Positions 10,701 to 22,700 of a stretch of DNA of 64,000 nt are shown piece after piece. A model generated the notes under the pieces. That model worked only from the letters and a program-made list of their open reading frames with translations, had not been told where the DNA came from and did not search any database. Each line of letters begins with the position of its first letter. Position 1 is the stretch's first letter. A program made the position numbers and the translations under genes. The stretch spans positions 62,001 to 126,000 of the forward strand of contig CANMIL010000009.1 in the NCBI GenBank assembly GCA_947497895.1, given 5' to 3'. The DNA is from an uncultured Tenacibaculum sp. (GTDB lineage: Bacteria > Bacteroidota > Bacteroidia > Flavobacteriales > Flavobacteriaceae).

Positions 10701-13700
10701 AATGGTAAAGTTGATAAAAAAGCGTTACTTAAATTAGATGTTGCTGTTGTTTCAAAACAAGAGTATGTGGCGCCAAGAACTGAAATTGAAACAACATTAG
10801 CTTTAATATGGCAAGAGTTATTGGAATTAGATAAGGTAGGAGTGCATGATAACTTTTTTGAATTAGGAGGACATTCTTTATTGATAGTTCAATTAATGGC
10901 TCGTATTCAAAAAGAAAATTATCAAGTAACCATTCAGGAAATATTTTCTAATCCAACAATAAGTCAATTAGCAGGTAAATTAAAAGCAAAATTAACTGAA
11001 ACAAATTATCAAATACCAGTTAATGGAATAACTGATGATTGTGTTTATATAGAACCATCGATGGTTCCTTTGATAGACTTTGATCAAGAAATGCTTGATA
11101 ATATAATGAGTCAGGTACAAGGAGGAGGAGCAAATATTCAAGATATTTACCCTTTGGCACCTTTACAGGAAGGGATTTATTTCCACCATTTAATGAGTCG
11201 CAAGGAAACAGGAGATGTTTACGTAACACCAACACTATTAGCATTTCAAGATAAGGTTAAAAGAACACGTTTTGTTGAGGCTTTAGACTTTGTAATTAAT
11301 AGGCACGATGTATTGCGAACCTGTATTTTAAATGAGGGATTACCTCATGCTGTTCAAGTTGTATTGAAACAGGTACGTCTTGAAACAAAAGAGGTTTCAC
11401 TTAAAGGGGAAAAAGTAATTTTAGAAGAATTAAAAGAACTAGTAGAATCGGGTAACCATTGGCTTGATTTAACCAAAGCTCCAATGATACAGATAGAAAC
11501 TGCTGATGATATAGAGAAAGGAGAATATTACCTATTATTTAAGCAACATCATACCGTATTAGATCACGTAGGTTTAGAAAAAATAGTAGATGAGATTATA
11601 ACATATCTTTCAGGAGAAGAAACCAATTTGCCTACTCCTGTTTTATATCGAAACTTTATTGCTCATACACTCCATCAACAAAATATAAATAATAGTGAAA
11701 GTTATTTTCGCTCTCGTTTAGAAGATATTGAAGAGCCAACACTTCCATTTGGTTTACAGGATGTAAAGGGAGATGGAAGTCAAATAGAAGAGTGCAGTAT
11801 AACATTATCTGATACTTTATCAAGAAGTATTCGAGACACAGCTTCTGCACTAGGTATGAGTCCTGCTACTATTTTTCATGCAGCTTGGGGGATAGTTATC
11901 GGTACTTGTAGTTCAAAGAACAAGGTCGCTTTTGGAACCATATTATCTGGTCGTTTGCAAGGTGCAGAAGGTTCCGATCAATCTTTAGGATTATTTATTA
12001 ATACGTTACCAATTGTATTAGATTTAGAAACGTCAATACCAAATTATATTAATAAGGTAAATGATGAATTATTAGGCTTGCTATCCTATGAACAAACTCC
12101 TTTGACAGATGTTCAAGGTTGGAGTGGACTTGACAGAAGAGTTCCATTATTTAGTGGGGTATTAAACTACAGACACTCCAATGTGAGTGAAGAAGCCGAT
12201 GATGATTATGGAATAACGATGATTGGTGGAAAAGAGAGAACAAACTATCCATTTGGGTTAAGTGTTGATGATTATGGAGATAAAGTAGGTTTTGGTTTAA
12301 CCGCTCAAGTAGATACCTCATTAAACGCTGATCGTATTGTTTCTTATATGGAAAAGGCGCTATTCCAGTTATTGGAAAAAGTTAATAGCGAAGAAACAGA
12401 AGCAATTAGTATTTCTATTATTTCTGATGACGAGCATAATATGTTAAAGTCGTTTAATGGGATCGAAATATCATATCCTCAAAAAACATTAGTAGCTCTA
12501 CTCCAAGATCAAGTAAATAAAAAATCAAATGAAAAAGCAGTAGTATTTGAAGGAGAGATTTTGACTTATAAAGAGTTAGATGAAAAGTCTAATCGTTTAG
12601 CAAATTACCTTTTATCTCATGGTATTGAACTAGAAGATTTAGTAGGAGTAAAAATTGAGAGAAGTGAATGGTTGGTAATAGCCTTATTTGGAATATTAAA
12701 ATCAGGAGGAGTTTACGTACCTATTGATCCGAATTACCCACAAGACCGCATAGACTATATAGAGAAAGATAGTAATTGTAAAGTAATTATAGATGAGGTA
12801 TTTTTAAATGACTTTAAATCGAAAGAATTAGAATATTCTTCTTCTCATCCCGAGGTGAAAATAAGTATTGAAAATTTAGCGTATGTGATATATACTTCTG
12901 GTTCAACAGGAAAACCTAAAGGAGTATTAATAGAGCATAAGGGAATTGTTAATACAATAAAGTCACAAATTACTACTTTTAAAATTGATAGAAATTCTAA
13001 TTGTTTACAGTTTGCAAATCAGTGTTTTGATGCTTCTGTGTGGGAAATATTATTATCAACAATAGCAGGAGCCACTTTACATGTAATAGCAGAAGACAAA
13101 AAATCGGATCTTGATTATTTTATTTCATTTATTGAAAAGAATAAAATTACCAATGCTATTTTACCTCCGGCATTCTTAAAATTACTTGATATAAATAAGT
13201 TAAAAGGTTTAGATACCTTGATTACAGGAGGAGAACAAGCTCCGTTAGAAAAAGCGTTAGAGTTTTCTAGACAGGGAGGTGTCTATTTTAATGCATATGG
13301 ACCAACAGAAACCAGTATTTGTGCTACTACTTTTAATGGAAAATTTACAAATTCTATTCCAATCGGAAAACCTACGGCGAATACGAGTATTTATATATTA
13401 AATAACAGCCAGGAACTTGTTCCAATTGGGGTGACAGGAGAGCTTTGTATTGGTGGAGCTGGTTTAGCCAGAGGATATTTAAACAAAGAAGAACTAACTA
13501 AAGAGAAATTTATTTTAAACCCCTTGGTTAAAGGAGAACGTTTGTATAGAACTGGAGATTTAGCAAAATGGTTACCAGATGGTAATTTGGAGTTTATAGG
13601 CAGAGCTGATGACCAAGTAAAAATAAGAGGATACCGAGTTGAGTTAGGGGAAATAGAAAATAGCTTAATATTACACACCGATGTTCAGAGTTGCTGTGTT

Positions 13701-16700
13701 TTAGCTAAATCTGATACTTTAGGGAATAAACGATTAGTTGGATATATTGCATCTAAGTCGATAATAAAAACTCAAGAAATAGAGCATTATTTAAAAGGTA
13801 AATTACCTGAATATATGGTTCCTAATATTTGGGTTATATTGGATGAAATTCCTGTAACAAGTAGCGGTAAGGTAGATAAAAAATCACTGCCAGATCCAGA
13901 TATATCTTCATTAGCAAAAAACGAGTATATAGCTCCACAAACTAAGTTAGAGATTGAGTTGACGAAGATTTGGGAGGAGTTGTTAGGAGTTGAAAAAATT
14001 GGACTTAATGATAATTTCTTTGAACTTGGAGGACATTCTTTATCGGCAACCCGTTTAGTATCAATGATGAGAAAAGAGCTGGTTGTAGAGGTAAGTATAC
14101 GGGATGTTTTTGCGCATGCTACAATAGGGGAGCTGAGTACTCATTTATCAGGTTTATCTTCAAGTAATTTATTACCTTCAATAGTAAAACAAGAAAAAGA
14201 TAACTATATTCCATTATCGTTTAGTCAAGAACGATTGTGGTTTTTAGACCAACTGCAGGGAAGTGTAGAATACCATATTCCAGTGGTATTGCGATTAAAA
14301 GGAAGTTTAGATGTTAATATTTTAGAACAATCATTAAAAAAGATTGTTGAACGTCATGAAATTTTACGAACCGTAGTTTATTCAAAAGAAGGCTTTGGTT
14401 ACCAAAAAGTAAAAAAGAGTGAAAACTGGAAACTAAAAGTAAAAGAAGTACATTCAAACAATATAAGTGAAGAGGAGTTTAACGAATTTTTAATACAGCC
14501 TTTCGATTTATCTTCTGATTATATGATGCGCGCATGTTTATATAATTTATCGGAAGATGATTTTGTGTTGGCATGTGTATTTCATCATATAGCGAGTGAT
14601 GGTTGGTCACAGGGAATTTTAATTTCTGAATTTACAGAAATTTATAAGACTTTGGTGCTAGGTGAAAAAGTGAATTTACCCGATTTAACATTACAGTATG
14701 CTGATTATGCCATTTGGCAGCAAGAGTATGTAAAAGGGAAGGTTTTAAATAACCAATTGTCTTATTGGGAAAACAAACTAAAAAATACACCACCACTTGC
14801 ATTACCAACAGATTATCTTCGTCCTTCTGTTCAAAGCACTGAAGGAACAATAATTAATTTTGCATTAGATAAAGAATTAAGTGATTCTGTTTTAGAACTC
14901 TGTAAGCAAGAGGAGACTACTTTATTTATGACTTTATTGGCAGCTTTTAAAGTATTATTATCTCGTTATAGTGGTCAAACTGATATTTGTGTGGGTACTC
15001 CAATAGCTAACAGAACACAGTCAGAAGTTGAAGGAATGATAGGGTTCTTTGTAAATACGTTGGCTTTGCGCAGTGATTTAAGTCAAAACCCAACATTTAA
15101 AGAAGTGTTGCGACAAGTTAGAGAAACGACTTTAGAAGGATACGATCATCAATTAACTCCTTTTGAGAAAGTTGTAGATCGTGTTGCGGATAATCGTGAT
15201 ATGAGTATCACTCCATTATTTCAAGTAATGTTTGCTTTACAGAATACGCCTGAAGACATTACTAATAATGATGAATTAGAAGGATTAAAAATAGCACCTT
15301 ATGAGTATAAGATAACTACATCACAGTTTGATTTAAGTTTAACAGCAGACGAAAGTGAAGAAGGTTTATTGTTGAATATGGAATATTGTACAGCGCTATT
15401 TAAGGAGTCAACGATTAGACGAATGTTGACTCATTATAAAGAGTTATTAGTTAGTTTGGTAAAAGATAGCACTCAAAATATTCGATCTATATCAATATTA
15501 ACTGAGCATGAAGAAAAAGAATTACTCTATGATTTTAACAATACAGAAGTTGCCTATCCATTGGATAAAACTACGGTAGATTTATTTAGAGAACAAGTAG
15601 AAAAAACACCAGACTCAGTAGCTTTAATTTTTGGAAACGATCAATTGAGTTACAAAGAGCTAGATGAAAAATCAAATCAATTAGCAAGGTACTTAAATGA
15701 TCAAGGAGTAGGAGAAGATGTATTAGTAGCTTTATGCATAGAGCGATCGTTAGAAATGATTGTAGGTATTTTAGGTATTTTAAAGGCAGGTGGAGCTTAT
15801 GTACCTATAAAACCAGATTATCCAGAGGCTCGAATATCTCACATATTATCAGATATAAAAGGCGATATAGTTCTTACAGATGAGTTAAGCGCAAAGAGTT
15901 TAGATGTTTTAACTGATATCAGAATTATTGAATTGGAAAGTGTGAACAGTCCGTATTTAGAGTATTCAACAGATTCAATAGAAACAAATCTATCACCATC
16001 TTCATTAGGATATGTTATTTATACATCTGGAAGTACAGGAGTTCCAAAAGGAGCAATGATAGAGCATTCTGGTTTGTTAAATCACTTGTTGATAATGATT
16101 GATGAATTGTCAATGACTACAGAAAGCGTAGTTGCCTTTACAGCCCCATTTACATTTGATATTTCAGTATGGCAAATGCTAAGTGGCTTGCTAAGCGGAG
16201 GAAAAGTAGTTATTTATAGTGAAGAACAAATTTTAGATCCATCGAGCTTACAAGAATCATTGTATGATCATAATGTTAGTCATTTACAGCTAGTACCATC
16301 TTATGTTTCAGGATTACTGGATACGTCATCAGAGAAGAGTTTAGAGAAGTTGTCATACTTTTTGGTAACAGGAGAAGCCACGCAACATTCTTTATTATCT
16401 CGTTGGTTCTCAAGATACCCGAATATTCCTGTAGTCAATGCCTATGGACCAGCAGAGGCCTCAGACGACGTTAGTTTACATATCATGCATGAATTACCAA
16501 CAGGCTCAACAGTACCGGTAGGAAAACCAGTTGCAAACATGCATATTTATGTAGTAGATTCATCAGGGAATTTATGTCCAAAAGGAATAGTTGGAGAGAT
16601 ATGGGTAAGTGGAATTGGAGTAGGAAGAGGCTATGTAAATGATTTAGAAAAAACAACAAAAAGCTTTATAGCGAATCCATTTATACCATCATTAGGTAAA

Positions 16701-19700
16701 GTTTATAAAACAGGAGATTTAGGTAGATGGCTTTCAGATGGGACCTTAGAATTTGTAGGTAGATCAGATGACCAAGTAAAAATACGAGGATATCGTATAG
16801 AGCTAGGAGAGATCGAAGGAGTTTTGTCATCCTTTGAAACAGTAGAAAGTTGTTGTGTTTTAGCAAAGGAAGATGGCTCAGGAAACAATAGATTAGTAGG
16901 TTATTTAGTATCAGAAGGAGAATTTAATAAACAAGAGATACAAGAATATTTAAAGGATAGACTTCCTGAATATATGGTACCTCAGTTGTGGGTAGAATTA
17001 GAAGACATGCCATTAACAAACAATGGTAAAATTGATAAAAAAGCACTTCTTCGATTAGAAATGACCTTAGAGTCAGGACAAGAATATGTAGCACCAAGAA
17101 CTGAAACTGAAACGACATTAGCTTTAATATGGCAAGATTTATTGGATGTAGATAAGGTAGGTATTTATGATAATTTCTTTGAATTTGGAGGACATTCTTT
17201 GATGGTTGTTCAATTAATGGCTCGTATGCAAAAAGAGAACTATCAAGTAACAGTAAAAGAAATTTTTTCTAATCCGACAATACATCAACTAGCGGGTAAA
17301 TTAAAAACAAAATCAACTGAAATAAATTATCAGGTGCCACCTAACGGAATAACTGATGGTTGCACGTATGTAGAGCCATCAATGCTTCCATTAATTAACT
17401 TCGATCAAGAAATGCTTGACAGTATTATGAATCGAGTAGAAGGCGGAGCATCAAACATTCAAGATATTTATCCTTTGGCACCTTTACAGGAAGGAATTTA
17501 TTTTCATCACTTAATGAGTGATAAAAAAACAGGTGACGTATATGTTGACTCCACGTTGCTGTCATTTCAAAACAAAATTAAAAGAACACGCTTTATAGAG
17601 GCTTTAAATTTTGTGATTGATAGACATGATGTATTACGAACCTGTATTTTAAGTGAAGGATTACCTCATGCCGTTCAGATTGTATTGAAAAAAGTAGAAC
17701 TTAATGTACAAGAGATAGCGTTAGAAGGAAAGAAAGAGGTTTTAGAAGAATTAAAAGATCTTGTGGAATCAGGAAGTCATTGGATTGATTTAACCAAGGC
17801 TCCAATGATACAAATTGAAACGGCTGACGACATAGAAAAAGGAGGATATTACTTAATATTCAAACAACATCATACGGTGCTGGATCATGTAGGTTTAGAG
17901 AAGATAATTAATGAGATTATGATGTTTCTTTCAGGAGAAGAAGCCAATTTACCCACTCCTGTTTTATATCGAAACTTTATTGCCCACACGCTGCATCAAC
18001 AAAATGTAAATGATAGTGAAAGTTATTTTCGTTCTCGCTTTGAAGAAATTGAAGAACCAACATTACCATTTGGATTGCAAGACATTCAGGGTGATGGAAG
18101 TCAAATAAAAGAGCATAGTATTACATTACCAGATACTTTATCTGAAAGTATTAGAGATACCGCTTCCGCCCTAAGAATAAGTCCTGCTGTTATTTTTCAT
18201 GCGGCTTGGGGACTGGTTATTGGTTCTTGCAGTTCAAAAGATAAGGTGGTTTTCGGAACCATATTATCAGGTCGTTTACAAGGAGCAGAAGGTTCCGATC
18301 AATCTTTGGGATTATTTATCAATACCTTACCAATTGTATTAGATTTAGAAAAATCAATACCAGATTATATTAATCAGGTAAATGATGAATTATTAGGATT
18401 GTTATCCTATGAACAAACCCCTTTAACAGATGTTCAAGGTTGGAGTGGTCTTGACAGAAGAGTTCCTTTATTTAGTGCAGTATTAAATTACAGGCACTCT
18501 CAAGTAAGTGATGATGTCGAAGATAATTTTGGAATAGAAGTTATACAGGCACAAGAACGTACGAACTATCCATTTGGACTGAGTGTAGATGATTTAGGGG
18601 AAGAAAATGGCTTTGGATTAACGGCTCAAATAGATGGTTCAATTGATCCTTTACGTATAATCTCATACGTAGAAAATATTTTAAATTATCTTATAGAAGA
18701 GTTAAGTAGTCAAGACGTAAAGGCTACCGATTTAACGGTGATATCTGATGAAGAATATGATTTATTAAACTCGTTTAATGATACAGAAGTGTCTCTTCCT
18801 GAGAAAACTTTAGTCGATTTGTTTAAGGATCAAATAAAGAATAGTTCTTCTAATACAGCATTAGTTTATGAAGAAGTTTACTTAACATATAAAGAGTTAG
18901 ATGAAAAATCTAATCGTTTAGCAAACTACTTATTATCTCATGGTATTGAAGTAGAAGATTTAGTGGGAGTTAAAATTGAGAGAAATGAATGGTTAATAAT
19001 AGCGCTATTAGGAGTATTAAAATCGGGAGGAGTTTATGTACCTATTGATCCTAATTACCCACAAGACCGTATAGACTATATAGAGGAAGATAGTAATTGT
19101 AAGGTAATTATAGATGATTTATTTTTAAATGACTTTAAATTGAAAGAATTAGACTATTCTTCTTCTTATCCTGAGGTAACAATAAGACCTGAACATTTAG
19201 CGTATGTTATATATACTTCAGGATCAACGGGTAAACCTAAAGGTGTTATGATAGAGCACGGGGGGATTAGAAATACTCTATTGTCGCAAATAGCTAATTT
19301 TTCTATCGATACCAATGACAATTGTTTACAATTCGCAAGTCCTTCATTTGATGCCTCTATTTGGGAAATAGGAATAGCCTTATTAAGTGGGGCTAGTTTG
19401 TGTATTGTAAGTGAGGAAGGCAAATCGGATGTGTCATTATTTAAAAAGTTCATAGAAGAACAAACAATTACGTTTGCAACTTTACCACCTGCATTTTTAC
19501 AACTGTTAGAAATAGAGGATATACCGACCATAAAAACATTGGTTACTGCAGGTGAAGCAATTCCGTTAAAATTAGCAAAAACTTTTTCTGAAAACTATAA
19601 TTATGTAAACGCTTATGGTCCAACAGAAACTAGTATTTGTACTACTACTTTTAATGGAGAGTTTATCAATTCTGTTCCTATTGGGAAACCAATAGCAAAT

Positions 19701-22700
19701 ACAACGGTTTATTTATTAAATAATGAAAAGTTGGTTCCAATGGGAGTTATTGGAGAGCTGTGTGTTGGTGGTGCAGGTTTAGCAAGAGGATATTTAAACA
19801 AGGAAGAACTAACTAAAGAGAAATTTATAACTACCCCATTCGTTCCAGGAGAACGCTTGTATAGAACAGGAGATTTGGCAAAATGGTTACCTGATGGCAA
19901 TTTACAATTTATAGGAAGAGTAGATGATCAAGTAAAAATTAGAGGGTATAGAGTAGAATTGGGTGAAATAGAAAATCTACTATCATTACACTCTAGTGTT
20001 CAGAGTTGTTGTGTTTTAGCCAAATCAGATACTTTAGGAAGCAAGCAGTTGGTTGGGTACATTGTAGCAGATATATCTACTGATACTCTTGTAATAGAAG
20101 AATATTTGAAGGAACAACTCCCAGAATACATGGTTCCAAATATTTGGGTTTTACTAGAAGAAATGCCTGTTACGAGCAATGGTAAGATCGCAAAAAAAAT
20201 ATTGCCATCTCCAGATTTAACATCCTTGTCACGAAAAGAATATTTAGCTCCACAAACCAAGTTAGAAATTGAGTTGGCAAAAATTTGGGAAGAGTTGTTA
20301 GGAATTGAAAAAATTGGACTTAACGATAGTTTTTTCGAACTTGGAGGTCATTCTCTATCGGCAACTCGTTTGGTATCAATGATGAGAAAAGAACTAGCTG
20401 TTGAAGTAAGTATACGAGATATATTTGCACATGCCACGTTAATAGAATTAAGTACTTATTTAACAGGTTTGCCTTCAAACAATTTATTGCCTGCGATAGT
20501 TAAAGAAGAAAAAGAGGAGCATATTGTACTATCGTTTAGTCAGGAACGATTGTGGTTTTTGGATCAATTACAAGGTAGTAGAGAATATCATATTCCAGTA
20601 GTATTACGATTAAAAGGAAATTTAGATGTTAATATTTTAGAACAATCGTTAAGAACTATTGTTGAGCGTCATGAAATTTTAAGAACAACGATATATTCAA
20701 TAGATGGAGTCGGTTATCAAAAGACTATTCCTAGTGAAGATTGGAAGATAAAAGTAGAAAAACAAATTTCGAGTGTCGATATAGGCGAGGAAGAACTAGA
20801 GAAGGCATTAATACAACCTTTTGATTTATCGTCTGATTATATGATGCGTGCGTATTTATATGACTTGTCAGAAGATAATTTTGTGTTGGCATGTGTATTC
20901 CATCATATAGCAAGTGACGGCTGGTCACAAGGAATTTTAATATCTGAATTTACAGAAATTTATAAAGCACTGGCATTTAATAAACAGATAGATCTTCCTG
21001 ATTTAAAATTACAATATTCTGATTATGCTCTTTGGCAACGAAAATATGTAGATGGAGATGTTTTAGAAAATGAGTTGTCGTACTGGGAAAACAAACTAAA
21101 ACATACACCACCACTTGCATTACCAACAGATTATCTTCGTCCGTCTATTCAAAGTACTGATGGAGCAACAATTAATTTTAAGTTAGACAAAGAGTTAAGT
21201 GATTCAATTACTCAGATATGTAAAAAGGAAGATGTAACCTTATTCATGGTATTGCTGGCAACATTTAAGGTGTTATTATCTCGTTATAGTGGTCAAACAG
21301 ATATTTGTGTAGGAACTTCTATAGCCAACAGAACACAGGCAGAAGTTGAAGGAATGATAGGTTTCTTTGTAAATACATTGGCTTTGCGTAGTGATTTAAG
21401 TCAAAATCCAACCTTTAAAGAGGTGTTACAACAAGTTAAAGAAACGACCTTAGAAGGATATGATCATCAATTAGCTCCTTTTGAGAAGGTTGTAGACCGT
21501 GTGGCAGATAATCGTGATATGAGTATTACTCCAGTATTCCAAACGTTATTTACTTTGCAAAATACGCCTGTCGATATTAATGAAGATGATGAATTGGAAG
21601 GGATAGAGATAGCTCCTTACTCTTTTGAAGAAAATACGTCTCAATTCGATTTGAATTTAACTGTAATAGAAGATGAAGAAGGTTTATTGTTGAATATGGA
21701 ATATTGTACAGCGCTATTTAATGAGTCAACGATTAGACGAATGTTGACTCATTATAAAGAGTTATTAGTTAGTTTGGTAAAAGATAACACTCAAAATATT
21801 CGATCTATATCAATATTAACTGAGCATGAAGAAAAAGAGTTACTCTATGATTTTAACAATACAGAAGTTGCCTATCCATTAGATAAAACTACGGTAGATT
21901 TATTTAGAGAACAAGTAGAAAAAACACCAGACTCAGTAGCTTTAATTTTTGGAAACGATCAATTGAGTTACAGGGAGCTAGATGAAAAATCAAATCAATT
22001 AGCAAGGTACTTAAAAGATCAAGGAGTAGGAGAAGATGTATTAGTAGCTTTATGCATAGAGCGATCGTTAGAAATGATCGTAGGTGTTTTAGGTATTTTA
22101 AAAGCAGGCGGAGCTTATGTACCTATAAAACCAGATTATCCAGAGGCTCGGATATCTCACATATTATCAGATATAAAAGGCGATATAGTTCTTACAGATG
22201 AGTTAAGCGCAAAGAGTTTAGATGTTTTAACTGATATCAGAATTATTGAATTGGAAAGTGTGAACAGTCCGTATTTAGAGTATTCAACAGATTCAATAGA
22301 AACAAATCTATCACCATCTTCATTAGGATATGTTATTTATACATCGGGAAGTACAGGAGTACCAAAAGGAGCAATGATAGAGCATTCTGGTTTGTTAAAT
22401 CACTTGTTGATAATGATAGATGAATTGTCAATGACTACAGAAAGCGTAGTCGCCTTTACAGCCCCATTTACATTTGATATTTCAGTATGGCAAATGCTAA
22501 GTGGCTTGCTAAGCGGAGGAAAAGTAGTTATTTATAGTGAAGAACAAATTTTAGATCCATCGAGCTTACAGGAATCATTGTATGATCATAATGTTAGTCA
22601 TTTACAGTTAGTACCATCTTATGTTTCAGGATTACTAGATACGTCATCAGAGAAGAGTTTAGAGAAGTTGTCATACTTTTTGGTAACAGGAGAAGCCACG

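Noticed and set aside
19166-19531. Minus-strand frames inside the NRPS genes, up to 121 codons
   Set aside because: They are antisense shadows of conserved adenylation-domain coding sequence, with no family similarity and no independent start or terminator signals.
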